A stretch of DNA of 64,000 nt, from assembly GCF_910589235.1 (NCBI RefSeq), contig NC_060960.1, positions 11,344,119 through 11,408,118 of the forward strand, read 5' to 3'. The notes below the pieces were generated by a model. The model ran no database searches. It was not told the origin of the DNA and was given only the letters and a program-made list of their open reading frames with translations. The translations under genes were made by a program, and so were the position numbers. Below are positions 38,001 to 53,600 of this stretch, in pieces. Origin of the DNA: Vespa crabro (taxonomy: Eukaryota; Arthropoda; Insecta; Hymenoptera; Vespidae). Each line of letters begins with the position of its first letter. Within the stretch, counting starts at the first letter, position 1.

Positions 38001-41000
38001 TACATAAATAAACGATTGTATATTATAATAAAATTGATTTTTTCTGAAGTGACGAAGTGACTGAAGTGATTACATCTTTCCAGTGGTCGCTATTTTTCGT
38101 AATGTCATCAGGTAGACTTGCAAAAGTTTCAGGAAAATCATTAGATAATTTCAATAGGTCTTCCCACCCACTGGTAGCTAGCCATGTAGTAGGGTTGAGT
38201 CTACTTGATATCTTAGTAGTAACGCATCCTTTGATAAAAAAATCCAATTGTTGCGGTGTTACATTACCGACACTTTCTTCTATATCTATACAGATCTTGA
38301 ATGAATAAAGAATCTTGTGCTTTTCAAATATTCCTGTACAACCATAATCATAAACATTTTTTGTCAATATTGGAATAATGTTATTAAGACGCCTGACCAA
38401 AGTTGGATCTGGTAAAGATTTTTTTAAAGAAAATACGAAAACTTCGACGTAGCTGTTCAAGGAATATTGATACATTCTATTCACCGTTGGCATTTTAGCT
38501 AAAACAAAAAATAAAATAGCCCCTCTTTTTGCTACTGGCCGATAACCGTCCCGTAATTTATTTAAATCAACCGCTGTGACTTCACCAAGAAATAGTTTCG
38601 TTGTTACTTCGCTAGCGCTCGATTTGGTATTTTCTAATGTTTCGATTAGGTCTATGTTATCCAGCATATTGCCCTGGTTCATAGCGATTTCTCGTAAAAG
38701 ACTGTCCTCTAATTGTTTGAGCAAATTTTTATTTTCACTTATTTCAGCTATAAGCCTTTCACGTTGTTCTTCGATATCTGGTCGTTCGGTTCTAACTACT
38801 ACTGACAACAATTGATCTTCTAGACCCTATTTTTAATTGAATCTGATTATCGTCAAAAGTTATCGTTTTTCCCCCTTTTTTTTTCTCTCGTAATAACCGT
38901 CTTTATACTTACGGCAGTAGTTACCGTGTAGTTTATGACAATGGCTTTCGAATAGACGGCAGGATTAAACTCAGGATTCGACATTTTGGTCGTTAAGTAT
39001 ATGCGAAACCGTGGATCGTAATCGACTTCTTTAGAACCCAATATAACAAAGGTTCGTCCTGCTATCGCTATAATACAATTTAAAATTAATCGGATAAATA
39101 ATGGGCGCATCCTACAAACGGTAAACGGCTACCGTTTAAATATTGTACATGTTTTGCTCTCACATTGAATGTTTTTAGATAAAACATTATATAGAACAGG
39201 ATCGATTTCGTCAACATCTTGAAATAAAATTGGCAAACCATATTTTATTGCCAGTTCGACTTGTTTCAAAAAATCTGCATCGGCAAAAGAAATAATCTTC
39301 AAGTTTTTATTTCGCTCTTTTCTTTTAATCCACTCTAATGCTTGTTGCTGAGGATCAATGCACAATGGGAATCTTGAAGCTTTCAACGTTAGGATACCAT
39401 TTTGTACGGAAAGCTCATCCGGCGGAAGCCCTTCCGAGGTCCATCTTGAAGATTAATAGCGCACGTTCGATTGGATATTATAATCGGTTTGACCAAGTTA
39501 AAGTATATTTTTCTCAACTCACTTGCTGATCTCCACATCGTCGCTAAGCTGTGTCTGTATATTAAACGGTTGCGAAAGCGGTATCTTTTTTTCTATGATG
39601 CTTCTCAGCCAGTCATTGTAAATCATATTGTTTCTGAATTCGTATGAAAATGGCCCACAGTAGGCAAGAAATCCTGAAGAAAGGAGGCTATTTCCAATTA
39701 TCTTTTCTTCTTCCTCGTGTAACCCTTTCAGTTCTTTTTGCCAACGAATGTTTTCCGACGAGAGACCGCCGATTAATTTGTCGGCGGCAATTAGCCTACG
39801 TTGCAAAAGATTCGTTTCTTCTTGAAGTTTCTGTCTTTCCGCCATAGCAGATTCGTATTTAATATTTAATTCTTTTATAATCGTTTCAATTCGTTTCAAT
39901 TCCCTTTCTTCTTTTTCTAAAGCTCTTTGTGCCTTTTCAGATTCAATTTCTAGCATTTGGACCCTTTCTATTTTGGGTTTGACCTTAGGATAAATAAATA
40001 AAAAATATACCGTAATATTAAAAGAGAAGTATATCGATGTAGATTTTTTCTTTTTTCTTCTTTTTTTTTTTTTTTTATGTCAACAAAAGAAGACTGTACT
40101 TACTTCTCTGTAAACTGCGCAGTAATCTAACACAGCCAACACAAATTTATAAAGACCATATCCAGCTCTGCTAATTGACTCCATTTGATCCATCTTCGTG
40201 GACTTTCTTAAGTGTGCTCTGACAGCTTGTTGCTGTTTATACGTTATCTGTTCACAATTCATTTCTTGTAGCAACCTTAAAAAACTTGGATCACTCATCA
40301 TACCCTTTGCTCCTTTCCAAGATATATCCTTAACACCTCTTAATATGGCAACACACTCAGAAACAATTTGCACCGGCTTTGGAGGCGTGGCAAATGATCT
40401 AAATGAAGATGTAGATATAGGGGGAGAAAAGAAGAAAAAATAAAAGTAAATAAATAAAGGAAGAAAAATGAAAAAGAAGCTTAAAAAATTAGGAAAAGAA
40501 GTAGTATTAAAATTAAAGGAATAGTTTCTAATATTCTATAAGAGAGAAACCTTATTTCGGTGATGTCCGATTTATCGAGTTCCCCAAGAGCCAATCTCGC
40601 AGCGTCTAAAGCGGGCTGAGCCGCAGTAAGAGCTGTTTTGGCTTCAGATTCTTCTTTGGCAATGATCTTTTTTTTCTCCTCAATTTCCCTTTGCTTATCC
40701 ACACTTTGTTCTTTTTTCTCCATTGCAATATCTGTACTTTCACCAATCGAACTTAATAATTGTTCACAATTCTTCGTTTGGTCGGCTACTTTAACTCTTT
40801 GCACAGCCAAAATATCATTCAATTCGGCTAAAGTGATTGACGCTTCGTCGATCTTTTGTAAACCTGCATTATTAAATAATACTAATGAATAATAGTTTTT
40901 TGCTTAGGAATTTTAAGCAACAAAGAAAATAAAATAAAAGGTAAATAGTATAGAGATATATTGAGACCTCCGGACAGACGATCACATTGTGCATTAATAT

Positions 41001-44000
41001 AATCTCTTTTTTCGATTAGCAAACGCAAAAATGTGTTTATAAAATCAAGATAATCTTTTGGCGTGACGTAATTTCTTCGCCTTAATGTCGTTAGAAAATC
41101 TGCGGTATATTGTCCAACGGACTTGTGAACGTGCACCATGTGTAACACTATGTCTTCTCTATATTCTTGCGGCAGATTTGGATTCTGAAGTTGGGTAATG
41201 AAATTGATGTCTTCATGTTAACAAATACGAATTCTATATTATAACGTACATCTCTTAAAGTAACATTAGCTACCGCCATCAGCGCCTGATCTGGCCATGG
41301 AAACATCCAATCTATGGTAGTACTGTTCACTAAACCAGGATAATTACGACAGCGTATTCTCAATAAATCACCAGCAGGATTCATAGATAAGGCAATGCAT
41401 AAATTACCGATACATGTCTTTTCAAAATATGCCCATACACTTTCCCTAAAAGTAACAAACGACATCATACTTGCGTGTTCTTTGTAATAAGTACCGAAGG
41501 AGAAAGTAAGAGTTGAAAGTTCATTTATATCTAACTTCGTAATATCAAAACCGGCTGTCACAGCAGTATCTCTGCACGAAGTGATAATAATATCCTTCTC
41601 TTCGTCGGTAAAAAGAGTAGCCACTAGACCCGTCATAAGCATATTATTGATCAATTCCAAAAAACTTTCATCTACGATGTGAGAAGCAGTGAACAAAAAT
41701 ACAATTTTCTTATTCTCGACGCCGATTATATTGTACAATCTCTTCAAATCATCGCGAAACATATTTTCATTGTATCCCCGACTTAAGTTGATCTCGAAGA
41801 CTGGACAGTTAGCAGCGAACGAGGCAAGCCTTATCACTGACTGTTTTCCACTACCGCTGGTGCCTACTACGAGGGCGTGGCCACGGTGCATCCTAAGAAT
41901 ACGATGAACTCTTGTAAGATGTTCCAACGCATCATTAAAAAGAACCATTTGCAATTTTGTAATATTCCTTTCGTTATATTCTTCGTAAATCTGCGCGAAG
42001 ACAATTTATATTATTTTGGGTATATGAGTGAATATAATAGATATGAATTTTCATTAAGGTAGAAAAAGTGTTTAGTTACCTCCATAAGCAGATTATACAC
42101 AGCTTCGTAATCTAACAGATCCTCATAATATCTTGGCTCTTCCTCATAACAGGCATTTCTAAAATCTCCAAAGAGCAATGGATCCCTTAATGTGTACTCA
42201 ATTAATGTAGGTTCTTCTTCCCAAGTATCCTTTATCTTACTTGTTACTTCTTCTTTTATTAAATTCTGATCCTAAATCATGAGCATACATTGTGTAACGA
42301 TTGCACTAGTCAATATTTTTAATTATAATTCATAGTAATAAAAGAAAAATGTGATTACATCCTCGGTTATTAATCTATCGCATATGACTCTTGTAAATTC
42401 ATTTCTCCAAAGCCGAACGAATCGTTCTGCAGTTGGAAAGTAATCTGGGTGACTTTGAACTACACCTGCCATTATTCTTGAAATATCTCGCATATTGAAG
42501 ATATAATGAAATTTTGACGGCGTGGGCAATAATTCCGTTAAAACTATCTGAAGTAAAAAATGCATTTGCTATTCCTCTCCATTCTTTTTAATAATTCACT
42601 ATTCGACTGTTAAATGAAAAATAATATATCTTAATATATCTTATGATAACCTGATAAAGTTCCAACGTAATATGAACGATGTTATCTACAGTAGATTGTA
42701 CTTCTTCTGAAAATATTTCTAGATGCCCATTTAAAATACTCTTATAAATATATTGAAGCGTTTGTTTCATAGGGAAAGTGACATTGTAAACTGAAAACAT
42801 AGAAATGAATCGCGGATCGACCTCGTTTCTTCCACCACCTGGTTTCCCCATTGCGGCTAAGTAGCCTGTGATTTAATTACAAAAAATAAATAAATACAAT
42901 ATATAATAACTATATATTATTCATTAAATTAACTTGTTTTTTTCTTACAAATGTCTTTTATATATTTCCAGTTTAGATCTTTCCCACGGCCGTAAAGGCC
43001 ACCCCTTTCAAATAGTAACTTAAGAAATGCAACGGGTTGTTGAGTCCCATACGTGTCCACTATCGGCATATTCATATCATCCATGAAAATAATTAACTTT
43101 TTTCCTGGGGGTGGCCCATATATTTCTCTGGATCGTTTTTCCACAGCCGATTCAATATTTTTCTGCACGTCCATCGAAGTTGTTCTCGATGAGAAATTGA
43201 TAGATAATTTGTTCTGTGTCAACACGTTAAATATTTTTATTGGTGTCAATTATGAAATAGTTATAATATCAATGTTATATTAATATACTTGCATATTTTT
43301 CGGAATCGATGCGCCTTAAAAAATCGTGAATTATTGCCGTTTTGGAGGTACCAGTTTCACCAACCAAAAGGGTAGGCCTTTGTTGATTATTCATTAGAGT
43401 AATAAACCATATTGCTCGAAGTGTGTCTTCAGTTGGCACTAATATCTCCGAAAAGTTCTTTAGTCGATCGTGAATATACGAAGGTACAAGCCATTTCCAT
43501 GGTATCCATATTTTCTTTTGCATGTCCAAAAAATATTCGTATAATGTACTGAATAGAATTGGAATAAATCCTGCACGTATATGTGTTACATCATATCGTC
43601 TTTATTTTATCCCTAATTGTCTTATCTCATTGTTATATTATTAACAGTTAAAACTCTATTGATATCGTACACAAGATATCAATAAAATTTTACAATAAAG
43701 TACTCACGTATCGTTGCTGGTTTTTCACTCGTATCTTCGACGAGCATAAAACCAGAAGTTTTTTTCATATAATCGTCGAAACTCTTTTTAGAATCCTCTA
43801 CTAAAGAAGCTCCTAAGGAACAATAACATGACTGAATATACATAGCTTCTAGTTGATCCTCTCTGCTTGCAGTATATTCATAATGAACCGGCTGTTCATC
43901 TTGATCCATTAAATAAGACTTGCTTTCTACAGTTTCCTCTTCAGCTTCTAGCAATCCATCGAATACGTATGAAAGTTGAATTACCTGAAAAGTACACAAT

Positions 44001-47000
44001 AAGCAAAGATAGTAGAAGGGAATATAAAGATATGGTGCAAATATCAGAAATACAAATAACTTCCTCCCGAATGTACATATATTAATTAATATGTATTCAT
44101 TAAGGTATTACCATGTTTAAACTCGTTTGAGATATAATCATGTGAAGCGGTTTTACTCTTTGCAATCCCAACATTCCTTCTATAATAAGATTAAGTGCCC
44201 CGTCTACATATTTTTCACGCATTCGAGCAAGAAATTCTTGGTCATTTTCATTTTTAGTTTTTATCCATTTGTCGATATATGGTTGATAACCCAAGTTTTT
44301 TGGATCTACATAAACCATACCAGCTCTTGACACAGTAGCGGGGGATGCATATTGCAAATCACCTACCTAAATTTACAAAAAAGAAAAAACAAAACAGGAC
44401 GAAAATGTTACATACAAAATTGTTAATATTACATACTTATCTATACAGCATATAATATATAATATAATGAGAAAATAATAATTTGATTACCTCAAAAAGA
44501 AGATTACAATGGTTTTGTAGTTTTATCCTTTCTTGATTAGGCAAAGTCAAAAGTTTGTTGTCATCCATTACTGAATTCATATTCTCAATCCACAATGCAT
44601 CGACATCCCCATCAAATAATATGTATTTTTTTTCTTCTTGTTCGGAATCAAGAGGTTTATTGACTTCGCGAAAAATATTACTAAGAAGACCATCTGTCCA
44701 TTCGCGTGTTATTGGATCTAGTATACCGTATAACTCAATCACAGTGCATGCCTTCAAAAAGATGTATTTATTACTTGAAATATGAAGCCAATAAAAATGC
44801 GCGCACACACCCATACCCATACACACACACACACACACACCTTTGGATTTAAGATGTAAAGCTTGGTGCGAATATTCAAGTAAGTTTGGGCCATACATAA
44901 TATTTCGATAATAACAGTTTTTCCACCTCCTGTAGGACCAACAACCATTGTTGAATGTCTACCCATCATAACTTCATAAAGTTGAATAATTTTTTCAACC
45001 TAATATAATTAGTAAAATTATTATAAATCGTTCAAAGCTTAAAGAAAAAATGCCGTCAGTTGAAAAAAAAGAATAAATAAATGACCATTAGTAATAATGA
45101 TAGGCGCACACATACTTGTTCGTTTAAAACAATATAGTTATTTTCTTCCAACATCATGATCACAGCTTTATTAAAGTTTGGATATTCTATTCTGGGACAG
45201 TCAAGATCAGGAAATAAGTCTTTAATGAGACCCAAAAATAACGGTACATCGTCATATATAAATTTAGGAAGATTCATATCCCTGAGTGCTCTCATTAGGA
45301 CAAGATTCTCTGCTAAATCACCAGATGTTCTTTTTAATTGTCCAGCCATATTAAGTACAGATTTCATAGCTCTTAACCCAAAATCATAATGTGTCTGTTT
45401 GCTAAGTTGTTCTTCTGCCAATTTGTGTAAAACAGTCATCTTTTTCGCTAGAACTTTTGCCGTCAGGAAGCCAGCACTGAAGAGTTTGATTTGACAAATC
45501 AATTCATTATCTGGCACTACACATACTACCGGTCTGAAGAGGGCCTTAACGGATTCTGGTAATTCCGTTCGACCAGCATATCCAGGATTCATAGTAATAA
45601 ATATGCCCACTTTTGTATCCAAGGGAATATCATAACCTTCGAACTATCAAATAAAATATATCGATGAAATTTTTTCTATGAAACTTTTATAATTCTAAAC
45701 TAAATTCAATACTCTCTTATGGCTATAAAATATAAAATATACGTTGAAATGCACACCATGAAATATTTACTTCTCATTTGCAATGCCGAGCGTATAGTTT
45801 GAAGTTGGGTCGATATAACAGATAATACAGAAATATCAATGCGATTAAATTCATCGAAACAGCCCCATGCTCCACACTGAACTAGTCCACCCAATGTTTT
45901 TCCTATTGCAACATAATCCATTCCCTCTCCACAATTTGTAACAAGACATAATAGACCTATGGCTTTGGCTAAATCTTTTGTTGTTTCAGTTTTTCCAGTA
46001 CCAGCAGGACCTTTAAAAGGAGAAAAATAATATTATATAATAACATTAATGTGATTCAAGAACAAAATATTGATGTATATTTACCAGCAGGTGCACCACC
46101 CAATTGCATTGACAATGCTTGAGTAAGGGTTAAATATATCCTATCTGTTAAAGGTGTCACTACTAATCGTCCATTAAGACCCATATATTCATATCCATAT
46201 TCGAAAGCTCCCGTACATTGATTTATCCACATATTGTCAAGATCGTGTATCCAGTAAAATCTAAGTTCAAAAGATAACATGCATATACATAGAAGCACAA
46301 TACGCATCACATAAAGATAATATATAATACATTATTGATTTGAACCTTAACTGACTTTCCCATTCGAACTCCACTGCGTCTATAATATTATCTCTAACAA
46401 AACCTTCAACTATGTCACGCATGTGTACATCAATCGTTAATAAGGCATCCAATTTTTTTCTATCATTATTTGTAAGCAAATCACCTCCCATTAGGGATAT
46501 CACTTCATCAAGTTGATTGTTCAGTTGTTGCAGATACTAAAAGTAAGAAAAAATTGATCAATGATCAATAGAATTGATTATATCAAAGAAGCTTATCCTA
46601 AGAAAGAAAAGCAAGAAAAACGAAAGAAAAGCAAAATGTAAAAGTACTTCTTTCATAGCTTGTTTCTTTCCCATTGATATTTTATTGAAAACATTTTCCA
46701 CTTCAGCAGTCCACCAGATTTGATCAGCAGCCAGTATCATCATTCCTTGAAAATCCAATATCCATTCAGATCTTGGACGTCTAATCTGATTAGAAGTGAT
46801 AATGAGAAACAAATCTTATTAAGTAACATAAATTAATAAATGAACGTTTTGCTTCTTTACTTTTCCATAATCGTAGACTGCTTTTTTTGTTAAATATCGA
46901 TTAGATGCTTTCATTTCATTCAAAACCAAAACCATCCAGTTTTCTATATTTCCTTCAGCAAGCACAAAATTCTTAAATTCCATGATCTCTTTTTCGCATG

Positions 47001-50000
47001 ATACAAGGGCAGTAACTATAGTTCTTTTTTTTTCATCTAAAGTTAGATTTAACTTATCCAAGTTATCAAACATTTTGCCAATATGTTCTTGAATCACTGA
47101 TGGATTACTGCTACCAAGAATGCTCAGCAATTCATCATCACTTATGAAATTAAACCTTGGAAAAATAATTCGTTTGCTGTTCAAATAATCCGTCAGTGAC
47201 TTCTGACATCTATCAAGCCCAGCAATCATAGACATAAATTCATCCTTTCTTCCTGAATACAGATAAAAGATAATTGAATCAACAATGAGTTACTTCATAT
47301 ATATTTACTACATATTGGTCAAAAACTTGGTAAATAAAATTATTATTTTACATATTGTTTAATAAGAAGGATTTATTTGTATGATCCTTGCCTTGAACGG
47401 TACAGCAATCATGGACATTTAATTTCCTTGCAGTATCAGTCATAATCTTTCTGTATGCTTTGTCAATATCATCGAATTTTCTGGCCTCGTCTGGAAGTTG
47501 TAATCGAATATCGCCTCCCACAAAAATACCCTCCAAATACAGCCACTTTCGTTGAAGTTCTATCCATAGTTCCAATACTTCTGATATCGTATGCATAGTA
47601 ATTTCCCATTTCTGTACTATATTAAGGAAGGGTCCAATAAATTGTGAGCCTGCCATACTGCTCACATTCAACATATTATCTTCTAAAATTTGATTAAGCT
47701 CTTCAATGGGACCGAGAACGAATCCACGATCTTCAAATCCTTTAAAAATTATTTCATTTTATTAGCATGTCAAATAGCTACATTTTTTGTCCCTTCATAT
47801 ATATATAGTCTTATATTCAACTACCTTTAAAATGTGGAATTACGGTAAATTCCGTGCTTTTCCAAATGTCTGCTATTTCTTTTACTCCCTTTTCTATTGC
47901 TAATTCCTTCACAGCATTTGTCACTATGCTCTGCGCTATCTCCTGATACTTTCCCAAATCCATGGCAAACATATTTTCTAATGTAAACCTTAAAACATAA
48001 GAGATATTAGAGTATATCCATTAAACTCTAATTGACGTTTTTCCAATTAAATGATCTAACTCACCCTTCCATTAAACCAATCTTTTGGTCACTCATATTT
48101 TAATGTATATTAAGAAAAAAAAAACGCACGCGCGCGTCTGTGTTAATCTTTTTAATACTTAATAAGCTTAATTATTGTTTGCAGTTATCTTATTTAATGT
48201 CTATTTAGTACTATTATAGAACGGAAGTATTAGAAATCACTACCACTGTAAAAGTTAACAAATAATCTTAAAGAAAAAAGAAAAAAGAAAGTTTCTTTTA
48301 ATATCAAACTTTCGCCCTTTCCTAATAATTCTAAAAAATAACACATATACATTTATATTACTACAGAATTCAATAGTTATAGAAATTATTATGTATTATA
48401 AACAATATGATAATAACTCTAAGTACCTATATAAATTTACATCATAATAATTAACCAACTATGGTAATAATCATCTAAAAACTTTGTACAGGTTTACATA
48501 ATGAATGGTATTTCCTTGAAAAAATTATTTATATTAATTATTCGCGCACCTATCTGGGTTCATATCAAAGTATTGTCCAGTTTTTTTCATTAAATCCATC
48601 CAATGTCTTTCACGCATTGCTTCGTTTTTCAACTCAACAAATAATGGCACAGAATTTTTGAAGTTTCTCATATTAATTTCCAAAGTTTGTCCAACGTCTA
48701 GTTTTTTAACTGCTTTGGGGAATCTTTGAAACTGTTTGATGAAGTATTCCATGCCATCAAGTAATAGTTGTGGGTTCAAATTTACCCACAATGTCTGAGC
48801 CCATTCACTTCTAGCACTCTTTTGGTCTTTATATAAAGCATATAACTTTTCCATGCCCTCGTAGTCTTCCTTGACTTTCAAGAATTTTGAATAATCAGCT
48901 GGATCAAGATCAAATAAAATCTGAGAATTGACCAAATTACGCCGCTTTTCATCATATTTCTCTATTAATTTTCCATAATCCTAGAAAAATAAAAATCCGT
49001 TTATAACAATATACAATATTGTATCTTAATATACATACTAAATGAAACATCTATTCAGACATACAGTCATCTTTTGTACACCGAGATCAAGATCATCTCT
49101 CACACTCCCTGGACCATTATTTTTAAAATCTTCAACGAATTTTACAAGTTCTTCATTAAATTCTATCATTTGATCTTGAATCATTTCGGCAAATTTCTCC
49201 CTGGTAGTTATTATCGTTGAAGCTCGATAAAGAGCTCCAAGGTACAAAGATTCCCAATCAGTTTGAAGTTCATAAGCCATCTTTTCATCCATTTCTGAAT
49301 ATACTATTCCGTGCGCATGTAGGGTTTTGAAAGTTTCCTAAAACAAAAGAAGAAATCACATTGATAAATAAATAAAAAGTATGATAACTGTTTATTTACC
49401 AGTCAAAAAAATTTTACGAAAAAAATTTACAAACCTGATATGACATATATTGTACTTCTGCCTGAATTGCCATTTTTTTAATATCAGAAATTGCTTGCAT
49501 AATCATTGTAAAACGTTCTAGTCCGGTGATTATCAATTCTACTTTGTCGCGGTACTGTTCGATTAATTCTTTAAACTCGTTCATTTCTTTAATGGTATCG
49601 ACGAGGAGAAAATTACCAAGTACTTGCTTCCATTCCACTGCATGTTGTTCTATACCTCTCATTAATGGTTTTAAATTGATCCTTGGGATCGAGGATTATT
49701 GTAAAATCGTTGAGGGAAAATGTTATAGAAGTAAAAAGTATTGAAAGTAACTCACCACTGATAGTTACGAATAAATGCTAAAGAAAAACTAATAGATGAT
49801 ATTGAAATTATATTAAAGAAGTTTACCGTATGCTAAATATGTCGATATTATGTGCCATATCATCAAGCTCTTCTAAAATACCACCATAAAATGTAAACTT
49901 TTCATCATATTGTCGAAGCGTGGGTTTAGTGGATGCAAACTTTTCCCCAGCTACAATTTTATCAAAAGTCCAAAGATTAGAATACTTTTTCCATTTTTGT

Positions 50001-50571
50001 AAGTACCTCGAGCAATCAACGGATATTTTATAAGCAGTGTCCTGAATTGCTATTATAAGATCATTAATCATCTAAAACATATATATTATCTTTTAGTCTT
50101 TCTACGTTTATGTTCTGTATATCAACATAAATTAATATATTTATTTTAATACATTATAATTTTAATAATATTAAATGCATTGTGTCCTCTCTTTATATTG
50201 TATTGGGTATTAATTAAATTACTTGTATACTCATCACATCTTCAAAGAAAGAAACTGTAAAGAAGTCGTTTGAGGACTCTTTCCTTTGCGGTTTACACTC
50301 TAAGCAAGTACCATTCATCCATCTGGGAAATCCTTTTAATCTCTCTAATAGATCCAAAACGTCGTTTAAAATAATATTATTAATTTCATTTGGTGACGGT
50401 CTCAAGATGACCTCCGATGCTACTAATATAGCATCCACTTGAAACATCACATTATTACCAGACAACATCTTGTTTAGAAACTCCATATTGTTTATCATAC
50501 ATCTAAAAAATAATAAACGAATATTTATGCGTATAATTTGATTCTAAACGGTGTAATAAAAATAATAATAA

Positions 50572-50612
<41 letters not shown>

Positions 50613-53600
50613 CGTTGTAAGCGCTACAAATACACTTTTTTCATATTTTTCATAATATAGGCGCATTGTTGGACTCTTTCCAGTAGACGTTCCTTCCACT
50701 AAACTCTCAATTTTCAACAGCATAGGGCTTGCGGATTTATATGCCTTTGACATTGCACCAATTAATTTTTTTCTGTGAAATTCTATATTTACAAAAAATG
50801 TCTGCCCAAGAAAAGTTTATTGTTATATTTCGAATAAAATGTTATATATATGTAATTTGATACAATTAAGATATACTTTATAAAATAATAATACTCAACC
50901 TTGCAAGGTAATAAACTTTCATTGACATTGTTTGATTCTGATACATCAGAACTTAGAGACACTAAATTATAACTCTGTATTTGAGATTCAATTCTTTCAT
51001 CCAATTCTTTTTTTAACTGATTAAGCTGTTCAACGACAGATTTTAAATTTTTCAATAAATTTTCACATGACATAGCATAATCTGTTATATTCAAAGAATT
51101 CCAATTAAATCGTATAATGCCAGGTTGAATATGTTTTTCAATAATAAGAAGTGTCTTCTTCAGTAATTGAATCTATAATCAATATTTGATAAAGAATGTT
51201 TGGCAAACTATTATTGAAGTACCTCCAATTGGACGCATCACATACATCAGGCTTGTCTAATTTATTGATGATCATGTTATATTCATTTATCATCTTTTCT
51301 ATCACCTCAATGTCTGCCCTTAGTCGATTTTTCTGAATACCAGTATTTCTTATAACATCAGGTAAATTAAATCCTAATTGTTCCATCAATTCTGCCTATT
51401 TCGAAGATAAGGATATTAATTAATTTGCATTAAACTTTTATATTTATTTCTATTAATTAATAGCCCAATAAATTCATCAATATTTACCTCGCGAATTATT
51501 TCAAAAATCTCCCAATTGAAGTTTATTTCAAGGTGTAATTGATACTCGATCAAAATAGAATCTTGCATAAATTCAATGTAGTTTAGTTTTTGAGTGTTAA
51601 CAATTTGTTTGTCCTGCAAGGATATAGCAGAAGCCATTTTCTGATCTCTCTGCGAGTAAATCGATCGAACAGCTCCTTTTACCGATATCACTTTAGATCC
51701 ACCAATCGAACTGATTGTATCTATAATATAAAATTATTATCGTAGCACCAATGTATGTGTGGAGTGAGTGTGTGTGTGTGTGGGTGCGCGCGCGCATGTG
51801 ATGAATAAAAATAGAAAGAGAGAAAAAGAAAGAAAGTAAGAAACGTGTGTTTATAAACACTCAATCTAACTATAAATCAAATTGTGGGTAAAGTGATTTT
51901 TATTAAGAATCTACCAATGCTTGGTTTTGATGTCAAATATTCCTTCCCTTTTAACCTTTTAGACGAGCGAACGACGCTGAGATCATTTTTCGAAATTAAT
52001 TTTCGTTCATCTGTAAACGATAATACGTGACTACAGATAAGATGATTAAGAAATAATTTTTTAAATTATAATAAAATCAAGATGCAATTTTTGAAAACCT
52101 TCTTCATACTCCACCATTTGTACTACTTTTAGCACATTACTCTTCATAATGTTCGTAATAGTTTCTTCAGCTTTGTCTACCCAACTATTGAACTTAATTT
52201 CTTCGAAAGCCTTCAATTGTTTACCTATATCAAGATATTGACTGAAACTCATAAGCTTCAATTCATTATGTTTTAATTCTTGTATGTTCTGAAAATATAA
52301 CACTGGTCCTCTAAGACAATAAAACAATTGTCTTGCCCAAAAAATTGCTCCTGCCATTGGTGGATGATACATCAGTAAAGGAGGATTTCGTTTACCTAAA
52401 AACATCAATTATATTATAACAAAAGTTTGTACATCGTGTTATATTTACATCTGTAAACGCGTTATATTTCTAGTAATTAATTATTTTAATAAAAGATTTA
52501 ATGTGTCTTACCCCTGTTGTATATATTTTCCACAGAGCCTATTTCTTTACTGAATTGTTGCATAGTGATTTCGAATTTACTAGATAAAATTTCCCGTATA
52601 GTAGCTCTAGTCTTTCTATCCTTGAATTTGAAAAGCATTTTTAGCCCATCCTTTGCATTGATAAGAACATTAAAACATTCGTCAATAAAAAATTTCGCAT
52701 CATTTTCTAGATAAGAAACTTCTGCGTTAAAACGCGTCATCGTTGCTTCCCAATTTTCTTTATTGAAAGGACTGAAGACATCGAAATCAGCCAATTTAAA
52801 TGGTGCTAATAATAATCCAATTCGTTTTATAATTGTATCAATATGTGCTGGCTCATAAATAATTGATTTCAGATCTACGCCAAATATATTGTAAAAATCT
52901 TGAAGAACATTGGCTATGGTATTAAAATCATTACAAACACCGGCTATGTATTCTGTTTCTTGAAAAAGATGTCTTTGATCGAATTCCCAACGTGCACCCT
53001 TTCCTGATTCTTCAATATCATCTCTTGTTTTTAAATACGATTTTTTCCAATTTTTCAACATTTCATACGCATCTTTAGATTTTTGTGAAACAATTTCTAA
53101 TGGATTGCTAAAAATATAATCTCAATTACTTATTATATCATTTAATAACCAATGAAATCAATAAAAAATAAAGTGTAATTAACAATATTGATTTACTTAC
53201 TTAAATAACTTGTTGATCGATAAATTTTTTTTGATGTTTTGACAAAGCTGCCATGAAATTCTTTCGAATAAGGATATCATTTTCTCTTCAGAAGAATAAT
53301 AAGATGATAATATCCAAATCATTTTCAATCCATTTATCAGAGAGGGAATACCATCGTTAATTTGTTTATATTGGTCTGTGTAACTTATCAACTATTAATA
53401 GTAAATTATATATTTTGAAATAATATTTTCTAGATCAGTCTACATAAGTTTATTATGTTAGAAGGTAGTTAAATTCATTACTTTGTTCGTGCCTATTTGC
53501 ATAGATCAGGATAAAATTCTATTTTACCTCGAAATGTCTTTTGATAGTGGAGAGAAATTTTGTATTATCTTGAGCTTCATTATAATAATTCCAAAGTTCC